Source: Hydrogenophaga sp. (lineage in GTDB: Bacteria > Pseudomonadota > Gammaproteobacteria > Burkholderiales > Burkholderiaceae_C). From it: a DNA stretch of 64,000 nt. The stretch covers positions 1 to 64,000 of the forward strand of contig NZ_JADMKB010000034.1 of the NCBI RefSeq assembly GCF_018780075.1. The letters are read 5' to 3'. Below the pieces are notes generated by a model, which did no database searches, was not told the DNA's origin, and saw only the letters and a program-made list of their open reading frames with translations. Below, one piece after another: positions 41,147 to 50,835 of the stretch (position 1 is its first letter; the number at the start of each line of letters is the position of its first letter). The position numbers were made by a program, and so were the translations under genes.

Positions 41147-43564
41147 TCAGCCCAACAGCCTTTCGGGATTGGCGTCCAGCTTGGCCAGCGCATCGCGCGT
41201 GGCCCGCACGGTCAACGCCTCTTCCTCGCTCGGCACCAGCAACCCGGCCTGCAGGTAGGCCGCCACCCGGGTGGCCTGAATGAGGAAGCAGCGCCCGACA
41301 TTGGTCACGAAGAGGAACAGCTGACCACGCTCGCTGCGCCAGGCAAACTGCACGCTGTTGAGCTTGCCGTTGTGATCCAGACCGAACCAGGAACCGATCT
41401 GCAGCTCCACCGCCCACGCACGCATCGCTTCGTTGGGCTGACTGCCGCCCTGCTTGATCACCTCGATGTTGCTGGCGTCCACGCCCGTGATCATCTCGAT
41501 GCTTTCGTTGTCCAGGTCCAGGTCGCCCACGCCGCTGTCGGGCATGTAGTCCTCCAGGTGGGTCAGGCGCTGGGACAGCTTGTCGAGGGCTTCCTGCGAG
41601 ATGGCCTCGGTGCGCGACATGAAGGCATCGGCCAGGGTATCGCTCACCGCCTTGATGTGCTGGTCTTGAACACCCGGCGTGTAGCCCAGCAGGCTCATGC
41701 CCTGGCGCAAACGTTGCAACAGGCCAGGCAATTGCTGGATCACGCGAGCGCGATCGTTGCGGTTGGGTTTGGCACTGGCCGCCCACAGCAGGTCCGATGC
41801 CACCTTCTTGAGCGACGCGGTTTCCTCGTGCTTCAACCCATATTTGACGCTGGCCACGGCCAGCACCTCGACCCAGACCTTGAACAGAAACTCTCGCACC
41901 TCATCGCGCACGACGATGTCATCGAGCAGCTTGCGCAGCTCGATGGTGTACTGCACCGACAGGGTTTCCTTTTGCTCCACCTGCTGCGCAACGCTCACAA
42001 AACGGCTGGTGCTGCCCTGCTCGCTCAGGTAGGTGGACAAGAACTTCTGAAACTCATCGAGCACCAGCTGGAACACGCGGCGCCCCGTCTCCGGGTATTG
42101 CTCGATCACCTGCACCACACGCTTGATCTCGGCTTCCAGCGCCACCGAACTGACATTGGACTCGAAGCCCATCACGCAGGAACCCATGCGGTCGATGAGA
42201 CGCCGCGCCGGGTGTTGCAGCGCGCTGAAAAACTCGGGTTCGGCCAACGCCACGCGCAAGACCGGAATCTGCAGGCGGGCAAACCAGACGCGCACGCTGG
42301 GGGGGATGCGTTCTTCGGCCAGGATGCTCTGGAACATCAGTGCCACCACCTCGATGGTGGCCTTTTCGGTCGGCGTGCTGGCGGCCTGCTTGAGTTCGAT
42401 CGTGCGCTGTCGCAGGACCGTCGCGGCCTTTTCCACATGGGAGTTGTCCATGTAGATCATGCCGGGACCGGATGATCCTATCCCCACGGAAACCGGGCTG
42501 CCGGAGATCGGTTCGGGCGCCACCCGCTGCATGACCTGCTGAAGCATCGGCGACGGCGGCAGCAACTGGGTGGCCTCGAAATCGCCCCCCACCTTGTCCA
42601 TCAACAGCCGCCGCAGCCGACCGACGACTCCCTGAGCCCGCATCCGGGCCCGCGCCAGCGGCGACGAATGGGTCATCATGCGGGTTTCGTCGTGAACACC
42701 CGTGACGGAGGCGCCTGAGCCGGGACGACTGGAACCGAAACCACCCCCGGAGTCGCTGCCACCGCCACTGTGGGGGGCGCCACCATCTGTCGCACTGGCC
42801 GCACCTCCGGCGCTCGCCGCACCTGAGCTGCCGAATCCGCCACCATCGGAGCGTGCTGGTTGGGCACTGGGCCCGGCTCCCCCCGGCGCAGGGCCGGTCG
42901 AGCGGCTGCCCGGCGTGCGTTTGACCAGTGCCTGCAGGTCGATCTCTTTCATCACCCCGCTGGAGACGAGAAACTCGTTCGCCGCCCGATAGGCAGCCAG
43001 CATGCTCTTGGCCAGGGCGGGCGAGAGCGCATCCTGCACCAGCACCCAGCCCTCGCGGGTCATCTGCACGTCCAGCCACTGGTCCACCAGAAGGCGGGCG
43101 ACCACATCGGGCAGGAGCACATCGCCCCGCGGCAGCTCCTGGCGCTTCTCCAGGTGCTGAACGCGCAACCTCAGTTCATTGAGTTCGGTGGACACCAGAT
43201 CCAGCACCCTCATCGCCAGGCGCGAGGCGATGATCTGGTCGTCAATGGCCCCTTCCGCGAGCAGTTCAAGGCGCCCCGACGGAACGCTGAAACCGCTGCT
43301 GGGAAGGGTTCCGTGGCGCGGCAGCAAGCTGCGCTGCAGGGCCTTGCGGCTCTGGTTCAACCAGGCGGTCTGGCATTTCTGGAACGCCTGCCACGCGTCT
43401 CGGCGCTCCTGCATTTCGCGCGCCGGACCGGCTTGATCCAGCACCGACACCAACCGGGTTTCACAGGCCTTGACCAACTCGGGCAGGGCGCGCCCCACGT
43501 GAACCACAAAGAGCTCGCGTGCCTGCTTGGCCAGAGAGGAAACGTGCTGATCGGGGGTAACCAC
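41147..43564 (-). CDS. DUF1631 family protein
   Basis: An 805-residue protein of DUF1631, common in betaproteobacteria and gammaproteobacteria and of unknown function. It is mostly helical, with a Gly/Ser/Ala-rich low-complexity linker at about residues 225-290 (GGAGPSAQPA, SGGGSDSGGGFG). The C-terminal 90 residues look beta-rich (IGSWFGLDHNGKLNSVQFAW, then GQLFLFVTNVGRCF) and recall PilZ-like folds, but this is not certain. No signal peptide or membrane helix is seen. Confidence 0.85.
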   Translation of the reverse strand: MVTPDQHVSSLAKQARELFVVHVGRALPELVKACETRLVSVLDQAGPAREMQERRDAWQAFQKCQTAWLNQSRKALQRSLLPRHGTLPSSGFSVPSGRLELLAEGAIDDQIIASRLAMRVLDLVSTELNELRLRVQHLEKRQELPRGDVLLPDVVARLLVDQWLDVQMTREGWVLVQDALSPALAKSMLAAYRAANEFLVSSGVMKEIDLQALVKRTPGSRSTGPAPGGAGPSAQPARSDGGGFGSSGAASAGGAASATDGGAPHSGGGSDSGGGFGSSRPGSGASVTGVHDETRMMTHSSPLARARMRAQGVVGRLRRLLMDKVGGDFEATQLLPPSPMLQQVMQRVAPEPISGSPVSVGIGSSGPGMIYMDNSHVEKAATVLRQRTIELKQAASTPTEKATIEVVALMFQSILAEERIPPSVRVWFARLQIPVLRVALAEPEFFSALQHPARRLIDRMGSCVMGFESNVSSVALEAEIKRVVQVIEQYPETGRRVFQLVLDEFQKFLSTYLSEQGSTSRFVSVAQQVEQKETLSVQYTIELRKLLDDIVVRDEVREFLFKVWVEVLAVASVKYGLKHEETASLKKVASDLLWAASAKPNRNDRARVIQQLPGLLQRLRQGMSLLGYTPGVQDQHIKAVSDTLADAFMSRTEAISQEALDKLSQRLTHLEDYMPDSGVGDLDLDNESIEMITGVDASNIEVIKQGGSQPNEAMRAWAVELQIGSWFGLDHNGKLNSVQFAWRSERGQLFLFVTNVGRCFLIQATRVAAYLQAGLLVPSEEEALTVRATRDALAKLDANPERLLG

Positions 43565-43640
43565 AATGGTTTCAGTATGACACGAATGCAGATCGCTTTA
43601 ACCGACGAAAAGCCGGGCAAGGCGTTCTGTGGCGGCCCGC

Positions 43641-44597
43641 CTAGACCATCGCCCCGCTGTTCGGATCGTCCGGGTCGCCCGGGTTGGACTTGCCCGTCGG
43701 CTTGATCAGGTCTTCGCGCTTGATGCCCAGCCACATGGCAATGGCGGCCGCCACAAAGACCGATGAATAGATGCCGAACAGGATGCCGATGGTCAGCGCC
43801 ATGGCGAAATAGTGCAGGGTCGGGCCACCGAACAGCAGCATTGACAGCACCATGATCTGGGTCGATCCGTGCGTGATGATGGTGCGGCTGATGGTGGAGG
43901 TGATGGCGTGGTCGATGATCTGGACCGTGGTCTTTTTGCGCTGGCGGCGGAACGTCTCACGGATGCGATCAAAAATCACCACCGACTCGTTGACCGAATA
44001 GCCCAGCACGGCCAGCACCGCGGCCAGCACCGGCAGCGAGAACTCCCACTGGAAGAACGCAAAGAAGCCCAGGATGATGACCACATCGTGCAGGTTGGCG
44101 ATGATGGCGGACACCGCGTACTTCCACTCGAAGCGGATCGCCAAGTAGATCATGATGCCCAGAATCACGAACCCGAGCGCCTTGAGCCCGTTCTCCACCA
44201 GCTCCTGCCCCACCTGAGGGCCGACGAACTCGGTGCGGCGCAGCTGCACCGCGGGGTTCTGCGCCTTGAGCGCAGTCAGCACCGCTTCGCTCTGCTGACC
44301 CGAACTCTGGCCGGCCCTGGCGGGCAGGCGCAGCAGCACATCTTGCGAGGTGCCGAAGTTCTGCACCGGCACGTCGACATAGCCCAGCCCCTCGATCACC
44401 TTGCGCACCGATTCCAGATCGGCCGGCTGTTCGTAGGCCACCTCCATCACGGTGCCGCCAGTGAACTCCACCGACAGGTGCAGGCCACGGGTGACCAGAA
44501 AGAACACCGCCAGGAAAAAAGTGATGGCAGAGACCGCGTTCAGCACGATGGCGTGCTTCATGAACGGGATGTCTTTGCGGATGCGGAAAAGTTCCAT
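43641..44597 (-). CDS. secF: protein translocase subunit SecF
   Basis: A 318-residue SecF with six transmembrane helices and a periplasmic P4-like domain after helix 1 (about residues 35-130). Family motifs are VEFTGGTVMEVAY and GYSVNESVVIFDRIRETFR. SecDF-YajC uses the proton motive force to complete protein export. The C-terminal tail (KPTGKSNPGDPDDPNSG) is polar. It lies 17 bases after secD. Confidence 0.96.
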   Translation of the reverse strand: MELFRIRKDIPFMKHAIVLNAVSAITFFLAVFFLVTRGLHLSVEFTGGTVMEVAYEQPADLESVRKVIEGLGYVDVPVQNFGTSQDVLLRLPARAGQSSGQQSEAVLTALKAQNPAVQLRRTEFVGPQVGQELVENGLKALGFVILGIMIYLAIRFEWKYAVSAIIANLHDVVIILGFFAFFQWEFSLPVLAAVLAVLGYSVNESVVIFDRIRETFRRQRKKTTVQIIDHAITSTISRTIITHGSTQIMVLSMLLFGGPTLHYFAMALTIGILFGIYSSVFVAAAIAMWLGIKREDLIKPTGKSNPGDPDDPNSGAMV

Positions 44598-44614
44598 GCT
44601 TCAAGCTCCTGGGG

Positions 44615-46495
44615 TCAATCGGCCTTGGCCACTGCGTTGTCGCCGTCGGGGCGCCACACCGTGCCGATGGACACGCTCTTGAGCTTCTTTTGCCGGCCGT
44701 ACCAGAGGTTGACCAGGCCGCGCGAGAACACCACGGCCGAGAACATGCTGGTCAGGATGCCGATGCAGTGCACCACCGCAAAGCCGCGCACCGGGCCGGA
44801 GCCGAACGCCAGCAGGGCCACACCCGCGATCAGCGAGGTGATGTTGGAGTCGAGGATGGTGCCCCAGGCGTGGTCGTAACCCACGTTGATCGCGGTCTGT
44901 GGTGAGGAACCGTTGCGCAGTTCCTCACGCACGCGCTCGTTGATCAGCACGTTGGCGTCGATGGCCATGCCCAGCGCCAGCGCCATGGCCGCCATGCCGG
45001 GCAAGGTCAGCGTGGCCTGCAGCATGGACAGGATCGCCACCAGCAGCACGAGGTTGAAGCCCAGCGCGAGGCTGGAGAACACGCCAAACAGCATGTAGTA
45101 GGCGCACATGAAGGTGGCGACCGCCAGGAAGCCCCAGATCACGCTGTTGAAGCCGCGCGCGATGTTTTCCTTGCCCAGGCTGGGGCCGATGGTGCGTTCT
45201 TCAATGATCTCCATCGGTGCGGCCAGCGAACCGGCGCGCAACAGCAGCGCCGTGTCGCTGGCTTCCACCGTGTTCATGCTGCCCGATATCTGCACCCGGC
45301 CGCCCCCGATTTCGCCGCGAATCACCGGTGCCGTCACGACCTCGCCCTTGCCCTTTTCGAACAGGATGATGGCCATGCGCTTGCCGACGTTCTCTCGGGT
45401 CACGTCGCGGAACACGCGTGCGCCTTTGCTGTCCAGTGTCAGGTGCACGGCGGGTTGTTGCTGGTCGTCAAAGCCCGCCTGGGCATCGGTCAGGTTCTCG
45501 CCCGTGAGCAGCACTTCGCGCTTGACGATGACGGCGCGGCCGTCGCGCTCCAGGTACTTTTCGGAGCCAAAAGGCACCGCACCCGCGCCACCCTCGGCGG
45601 CCTGGCCCTCGGAGCTCTCGTCCACCAGCCGCACTTCCAGCGTGGCGGTGCGCCCCAGGATGTCCTTGGCCTTGGCCGTGTCCTGGACGCCGGGGAGCTG
45701 CACCACGATGCGGTCGGTGCCCTGCTGCTGGATCACCGGCTCGGACACCGCCAGCTCGTTGATGCGGTTGTGCAGCGTGGTGATGTTCTGCTTGAGCGCC
45801 TGGTCCTGCACCGTGATCGCGGCGGCCGGCTTGATCGTGGCCGACAGGCGGAACTCGGCGCCATCGGCCGCCTGCACCACCTGCAGGTCGGGGAACTGGT
45901 CCTGGATCACGGCCTGCACCGCCTGCGCCGTCGCGGCGTCGCGGGCGCGCAGCTCGATGGCCTGGCCGTTGCGCTGGATGCCGCCGTGACGCACGTTCTT
46001 CTCACGCAGCGCCGCGCGCAGATCGCCGGCCAGCACGTCGGCCTTGCGCTGCAGTGCCGCCGGCATGTCCACCTGCAGCATGAAGTGCACGCCGCCACGC
46101 AGGTCCAGACCGAGGTACATGGGCGACGCACCCAGGCTGGCCATCCAGGCCGGCGTGCGCGGCACGAGGTTCAGCGCCACCACATAGCCCGGGTTGGCCG
46201 GATCCACGTTGAGCGTGCGCTCGATCGTGTCGCGCGCCTTGATCTGCACGTCGGTGTTCTCAAAACGGGCGCGCACCGAATTGCCTTCGAGCTGGATCAA
46301 CGACGGCTGGATGCTCTGCGCCGCCAGCGCCTGCTCCACCCGCGTGACCGTGGTCAGATCGACCTTCACCGACGAACGCGCCGCAGACACCTGCACCGCC
46401 GGCGACTCGCCGAACAGGTTGGGCAGGGCGTACAGCACGCCGATCACCAGCGAAAAAGCGATGACCAGGTACTTCCAGAGCGGGTAACGGTTCAT
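44615..46495 (-). CDS. secD: protein translocase subunit SecD
   Basis: A 626-residue SecD. TM1 spans residues 6-26, followed by the large periplasmic domain (about 30-440; LGLDLRGGVHFMLQV) and five more helices with ALGMAIDANVLINERVREEL, the conserved proton-relay region. It is between yajC and secF. The 122 bases to yajC contain repeat copy B. Confidence 0.97.
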   Translation of the reverse strand: MNRYPLWKYLVIAFSLVIGVLYALPNLFGESPAVQVSAARSSVKVDLTTVTRVEQALAAQSIQPSLIQLEGNSVRARFENTDVQIKARDTIERTLNVDPANPGYVVALNLVPRTPAWMASLGASPMYLGLDLRGGVHFMLQVDMPAALQRKADVLAGDLRAALREKNVRHGGIQRNGQAIELRARDAATAQAVQAVIQDQFPDLQVVQAADGAEFRLSATIKPAAAITVQDQALKQNITTLHNRINELAVSEPVIQQQGTDRIVVQLPGVQDTAKAKDILGRTATLEVRLVDESSEGQAAEGGAGAVPFGSEKYLERDGRAVIVKREVLLTGENLTDAQAGFDDQQQPAVHLTLDSKGARVFRDVTRENVGKRMAIILFEKGKGEVVTAPVIRGEIGGGRVQISGSMNTVEASDTALLLRAGSLAAPMEIIEERTIGPSLGKENIARGFNSVIWGFLAVATFMCAYYMLFGVFSSLALGFNLVLLVAILSMLQATLTLPGMAAMALALGMAIDANVLINERVREELRNGSSPQTAINVGYDHAWGTILDSNITSLIAGVALLAFGSGPVRGFAVVHCIGILTSMFSAVVFSRGLVNLWYGRQKKLKSVSIGTVWRPDGDNAVAKAD

Positions 46496-46539
46496 GAGGA
46501 GCAGGCCCTTCGGCGCAGAGGTGACTTCAATCCAGAGTG

Positions 46540-46617
46540 CCGCAGAACCGGCTTTGCCGGGCTGCAGGCACTGCCCCCTTGAGGGGGTGACGCGCCGCCA
46601 GGCGCGGCGCGGGGGTG
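46540..46617 (-). repeat. dispersed 3'-end repeat, copy B
   Basis: Immediately after the yajC stop on the minus strand: CACCCCCGCGCC, GCCTGGCGGCGCG, CCCCC-TCAA-GGGGG, CAGTGCCTGCAG, CCGGC-AAA-GCCGG. It matches copy A at nearly all of the ordered elements. It separates yajC from secD without evident damage to the operon. Confidence 0.75.
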
Positions 46618-46938
46618 TTACTTAATAGTGCCCTTGGGCAGCACCTGAACCACGGCCGTGCGCTGCATCTGGACTTCCATGCCGTCGGCCAGTTCCACAC
46701 CGACATAGGTCTCACCCACCTTGGACACCTTGGCCAGGAAGCCGCCGGCGGTCACGACCTCGTCGCCCTTGGCCAAGGCTTCAATCATGGCCTTGTGCTC
46801 CTTCTGGCGCTTCATCTGGGGGCGGATCATCACGAAATAGAGCACCACGAACATGAGCACCAGCGGCAGCATGCTCATCAGGGTGTCCTGGGTGCTGCCA
46901 CCGGAGGCGGCTTGGGCGTAGGCGGAAGAAATGAACAC
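46618..46938 (-). CDS. yajC: preprotein translocase subunit YajC
   Basis: A 106-residue YajC with one transmembrane helix (about residues 20-40; TLMSMLPLVLMFVVLYFVMI) followed by RPQMKRQKEHKAMIEAL and the SH3-like GDEVVTAGGFLAKV. It is the first gene of yajC-secD-secF and an accessory of the SecDF complex. Confidence 0.95.
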   Translation of the reverse strand: MFISSAYAQAASGGSTQDTLMSMLPLVLMFVVLYFVMIRPQMKRQKEHKAMIEALAKGDEVVTAGGFLAKVSKVGETYVGVELADGMEVQMQRTAVVQVLPKGTIK

Positions 46939-47048
46939 GGGGCGTCTCCAACAGGATCAAAAAGGGTCAAAACAAGGCCCGACGGGCGAACCCGGCCGGG
47001 CCTTGCGGCGCAACCGCCCATTGTATGACGCCCCCTCTCCCTCATGGT

Positions 47049-47070
47049 GGCCGGGGCCAAGGCCCCGGCC
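47049..47070 (-). terminator. GC-rich hairpin after the indolepyruvate oxidoreductase gene
   Basis: GGCCGGGGCC-AA-GGCCCCGGCC has perfect 10-base arms and lies 10 bases past the stop at 47080 on the minus strand. No T-run follows, so it may need Rho or act mainly by protecting RNA. Confidence 0.5.
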
Positions 47071-47079
47071 GGCTCCGGA

Positions 47080-50000
47080 TCAGGCGGCGCGCGCCACGTC
47101 CGCCGGACCCGCGCGCCACTGCGCCAGCAACCCGCTCCAGCGACCGCGCGCGGCCGCCAGGTGGCGCTCTTTCACATGGCCGAAGCCCTTGATCTGCTCA
47201 GGGAGGCGGGCAATGTCCAGGGCCAGCGCGTGGTTGCCCGCGTCCAGGCCTTCCAGCAGCTCCTCGACGCTCGCGCGGTATTCGCCGATCAGGGCCCGCT
47301 CGGTGCGGCGCTCCTCGGTGCGGCCGAACACGTCCAGCGCCGTGCCGCGCAATCCCTTGAGCTTCGCCAGCAGGCGGAAGCCGGTGAACATCAGCGGTCC
47401 GAAGCGCTGCTTGACCAGCTCGCCCTTGGCGTTTTTCTTCGCGATCAGCGGCGGCGCCAGGTGCACGTGCAGCTTGAAGTCGCCTTCGAACTGCGCGGCC
47501 AGCTTCGCGTGGAAGGCCGGGTCGCTGTGCAGCCGGGCCACCTCGTACTCGTCCTTGTAGGCCATGAGCTTGAACAGGTTCCGCGCCACGGCTTCGGTCA
47601 GCGTGGTCTTGCCGAGCTTCGCTTCGGCGTCCTGCACACGGCGCACCAGCACCTCGTACTCGCCGGCGTACGCGGCGTTCTGGTACGCGGTCAGGAACTC
47701 GACCCGGCGCGCCACCAGGCTGTCCACCGTCTCGCGCTTCTTGAACTGGATCACCTGCTGGCCCAGCGGATTGACCAGCGCAGCCAGGGCCTTGGGATCG
47801 TGCGCGGCGCGGCGGCCCCACTCGAAGGCCTGCTTGTTTTTCTCGACCTGCACGGCGTTCAGCTCGATGGCCCGCATCAGCGCCGTCAGGCCCAGCGGCA
47901 CCCAGCCGCGCTGCCAGGCGTAGCCCAGCATCATGGGGTTGGTGTAGATCGAATCGCCCATCAGCTTCGACGAGGCGGCCTCGGCGTCGAAGGTGCCCAC
48001 CGCGTCGACGCCCAGGCTGGCGGTCAGCGCGTCCACGCAAGCCTGCGCGGGGTTCTGCCAGTCGGGGTTCTTCACGAAGGCGGCCGTGGGCGTGGCGCTG
48101 GCGTTGAGCGCCACATGGCTGCGGCCCGCGCGCAGGCGCTGCCAGCTCTCCTTGTGTGCCGCCACGATCGGGTCGCAACCGATGATCAGGTCGGCCGACG
48201 CCGCCGAGACACGGGTGGTGCGGATCACGTCCTGGTGCGCGCCGATCAGCACGTGGCTCCAGGTCGCGCCGCCCTTTTGCGCCAGGCCCGCCGCGTCCTG
48301 CGTGACGATGCCCTTGCCTTCGATGTGGGCCGCCATGCCCAGCAGCTGACCGATGGTGATGACGCCGGTGCCGCCGACGCCCGCGACGATCACGCCCCAG
48401 GCCTCGGCGCCCAGCACCGGCAAAGCCGGCTCGGGCAGCGCGCCGCCGGTCCACTCGGTCTTGGCGCCGGCTTTGTCTTTCTTGCGCAGCTGGCCGCCAT
48501 CCACCGTGACGAAACTCGGGCAAAAGCCTTTGACGCAGGAAAAGTCCTTGTTGCAGCTGCTCTGGTTGATGGTGCGCTTGCGGCCGAACTCGGTCTCCAG
48601 CGGTTCCACGCTCAGGCAGTTGCTCTGCACGCTGCAGTCGCCGCAGCCTTCACACACCAGCTCGTTGATCACCACGCGCTCGGTCGGCTCGACCAGGGTG
48701 CCGCGCTTGCGGCGGCGGCGCTTTTCGGTCGCGCAGGTCTGGTCGTAGATGATGACCGTGGTGCCCTTGATCTCGCGGAACTCGCGCTGCACCGCGTCCA
48801 GCGTGTCGCGGTGCTGGATCGCGATGCCGCTGGGCAGGCCGCTCACGCTGGCGTATTTCTCCGGCTCGTCGGTGACGATGGTGATCTTCACCGCGCCCTC
48901 GGCGCGCATGCTCTGCGCGATCTGCACCACGCTGTGGCCCTCAGGCCGCTCGCCCACCTGCTGGCCGCCGGTCATGGCCACCGCGTCGTTGTAGAGGATC
49001 TTGTAGGTGATGTTCACGCCGGCCGCGATGCTCTGGCGCACCGCCAGCAGGCCGCTGTGGAAGTAGGTGCCGTCGCCCAGGTTGGCGAACATGTGCTGGT
49101 CGTGGCTGAACGGCTGCTGGCCGACCCAGGGCACGCCCTCGCCGCCCATCTGGGTGAAGCCCACGGTGGCGCGGTCCATCCAGATGCTCATGAAATGGCA
49201 GCCGATGCCGGCCATGGCGCGCGAACCTTCGGGCACCTTGGTGCTGGTGTTGTGCGGGCAGCCCGAGCAGAACCAGGGCTGGCGCTCGGCGCCCGCCACG
49301 CCCTGCGTGAGCAGGGTCTGCATGGACTGCTCCTGCGCGGTCAGGATGGCCAGCTGCGCGTCGATGCGCGCCATCACGTCCTCGGGCACCTGGCCCATCT
49401 TCTTCAGGCGCTTGGCAATGGCGCGCGCGATGATCGCGGGCGACAGGTCGGCGTTGGCGCGCAGCAGGGTGCGCTCGCTGGGATTGGGCATCGACCACTC
49501 GCCGCCACTGAAATCGCCCTCGACCTCTTCAAACTTGCCCAGCACGTTGGGCCGCACGTCGGGGCGCCAGTTGTAGAGCTCTTCCTTCAACTGGTATTCG
49601 ATGACCTGGCGCTTCTCTTCCACCACCAGAATCTCGCGCAGGCCCGTCGCGAACTCCCGCGTGGTCTGCGCCTCCAGGGGCCAGACCACCGCCACTTTGT
49701 GCAGGCGCAGGCCAATGCGCCGACACGTGTCGTCGTCCAGGCCCAGGTCCAGCAAAGCCTGGCGCGTGTCGTTGTACGCCTTGCCGCTGGCGATCAGGCC
49801 GAAGCGGTCGTTCGGCCCGGCGATCACGTTGTGGTTGAGCTTGTTGGCACGGATGTAGGCCAGCGCGGCGTACCACTTGAAGTCGAACAGGCGCGCTTCC
49901 TGGTCCAGCGCGTGGTCGGGCCAGCGGATGTGCAGCCCCCCGGGCGGCATGACGAACTCGGGCACCACGATGTTCACACGGTCCGGATCGATGGTGGCGG

Positions 50001-50667
50001 TGGCGCTCGATTCCACGATCTCCTGGATCGTCTTCATGCCGGCCCAGACGCCGCTGAAGCGGCTCATGGCGATGGCGTGCAGGCCCAGGTCGAGGATGTC
50101 CTGCACCGAGGTGGGGAAAAACACCGGCAGGCCGCAGGCCTTGAAGATGTGGTCGCTCTGGTGCGCGGCGGTCGAGCTCTTGGCCACGTGGTCGTCGCCG
50201 GCCACCGCGATCACGCCGCCCCAGGGCGTGGTGCCGGCCATGTTGGCGTGCTTGAACACGTCAGAGCAGCGGTCCACGCCCGGGCCCTTGCCGTACCAGA
50301 TGCCGAACACGCCGTCGAACTTGTTGCTGCCGGGCGGGGCAAAACCCAGCTGCTGCGTGCCCCAGAGCGCGGTGGCCGCCAGCTCCTCGTTCACGCCGGG
50401 CTGGAACACGATGTTCTGCGCCTTCAGGTAAGGCGCCGCCTTCTGCAGGGCCTGGTCGTAGCCGCCGAGTGGCGAGCCGCGGTAGCCGCTGATGAATCCC
50501 GCCGTGTTCTTGCCCTGCAGGGCGTCGCGCTGGCGCTGCAGCATGGGCAGCTTGACCAGCGCCTGCACGCCGCTCATGAAGGCGCGGCCGTGGTCCAGCG
50601 AATATTTGTCGTCGAGGCTGACGGTCTCTAGGGCTTTGCGGATGTGCTCGGGCAGTGGGGCGTTCAT
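47080..50667 (-). CDS. indolepyruvate ferredoxin oxidoreductase, fused single-chain form
   Basis: An 1195-residue TPP- and iron-sulfur-dependent oxidoreductase that decarboxylates arylpyruvates to acyl-CoA with reduction of ferredoxin. It combines the IorA-like alpha part (pyrimidine-binding domain about 40-240; TPP-binding domain with NLGDGTYFHSGLLAV and ILYNDAVAMTGGQ, about 470-620), a ferredoxin-like segment (CEGCGDCSVQSNC; SCVKGFCPSF, about 655-705), an IorB-like gamma domain (GVIVAGVGGTGVITIGQLLG, about 730-930) and a C-terminal DUF6537-type region. This large fusion is typical of Burkholderiales. The divergent Lrp gene is its likely regulator. Confidence 0.94.
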   Translation of the reverse strand: MNAPLPEHIRKALETVSLDDKYSLDHGRAFMSGVQALVKLPMLQRQRDALQGKNTAGFISGYRGSPLGGYDQALQKAAPYLKAQNIVFQPGVNEELAATALWGTQQLGFAPPGSNKFDGVFGIWYGKGPGVDRCSDVFKHANMAGTTPWGGVIAVAGDDHVAKSSTAAHQSDHIFKACGLPVFFPTSVQDILDLGLHAIAMSRFSGVWAGMKTIQEIVESSATATIDPDRVNIVVPEFVMPPGGLHIRWPDHALDQEARLFDFKWYAALAYIRANKLNHNVIAGPNDRFGLIASGKAYNDTRQALLDLGLDDDTCRRIGLRLHKVAVVWPLEAQTTREFATGLREILVVEEKRQVIEYQLKEELYNWRPDVRPNVLGKFEEVEGDFSGGEWSMPNPSERTLLRANADLSPAIIARAIAKRLKKMGQVPEDVMARIDAQLAILTAQEQSMQTLLTQGVAGAERQPWFCSGCPHNTSTKVPEGSRAMAGIGCHFMSIWMDRATVGFTQMGGEGVPWVGQQPFSHDQHMFANLGDGTYFHSGLLAVRQSIAAGVNITYKILYNDAVAMTGGQQVGERPEGHSVVQIAQSMRAEGAVKITIVTDEPEKYASVSGLPSGIAIQHRDTLDAVQREFREIKGTTVIIYDQTCATEKRRRRKRGTLVEPTERVVINELVCEGCGDCSVQSNCLSVEPLETEFGRKRTINQSSCNKDFSCVKGFCPSFVTVDGGQLRKKDKAGAKTEWTGGALPEPALPVLGAEAWGVIVAGVGGTGVITIGQLLGMAAHIEGKGIVTQDAAGLAQKGGATWSHVLIGAHQDVIRTTRVSAASADLIIGCDPIVAAHKESWQRLRAGRSHVALNASATPTAAFVKNPDWQNPAQACVDALTASLGVDAVGTFDAEAASSKLMGDSIYTNPMMLGYAWQRGWVPLGLTALMRAIELNAVQVEKNKQAFEWGRRAAHDPKALAALVNPLGQQVIQFKKRETVDSLVARRVEFLTAYQNAAYAGEYEVLVRRVQDAEAKLGKTTLTEAVARNLFKLMAYKDEYEVARLHSDPAFHAKLAAQFEGDFKLHVHLAPPLIAKKNAKGELVKQRFGPLMFTGFRLLAKLKGLRGTALDVFGRTEERRTERALIGEYRASVEELLEGLDAGNHALALDIARLPEQIKGFGHVKERHLAAARGRWSGLLAQWRAGPADVARAA

Positions 50668-50723
50668 CTTGTTGTCTCCTGTGGGTGGAATGCCGCCTTG
50701 TGGGCGGTTTCTTGAGCCGACAA

Positions 50724-50740
50724 CCGACCGGATCGGTCGG
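50724..50740. promoter_or_regulatory. palindrome in the oxidoreductase/Lrp divergent promoter region
   Basis: CCGACCG-GAT-CGGTCGG has perfect 7-base arms 57 bases before the oxidoreductase ATG. TetR-family operators in betaproteobacteria often have this look, but no TetR gene is present here. Confidence 0.45.
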
Positions 50741-50815
50741 CTTCAGTGTGCCGCACAGTGTATGACCCGGGCGCTGACAGGTGTTTGCTTTTCATGCCCA
50801 GTTTCGCGACACTTG

Positions 50816-50835
50816 AGAAAGCTTCTTTCTAGAAA
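50816..50835. promoter_or_regulatory. overlapping palindromes just upstream of the Lrp gene
   Basis: AGAAAG-CTT-CTTTCT (50816-50830) overlaps the perfect palindrome TTTCTAGAAA (50826-50835), ending 9 bases before the Lrp ATG. This AT-rich site in GC-rich DNA suits Lrp/AsnC self-regulation. Confidence 0.45.

Noticed and set aside
42675-42960. Gly/Ser-rich repeats in the DUF1631 gene as a tandem DNA repeat array
   Set aside because: The stretch is amino-acid low complexity with varied codons; no regular DNA period was visible.
47044-50631. A 1195-codon open frame on the plus strand opposite the indolepyruvate oxidoreductase gene
   Set aside because: Antisense shadow of the well-recognised oxidoreductase; translation is low-complexity His/Gly/Ala-rich.
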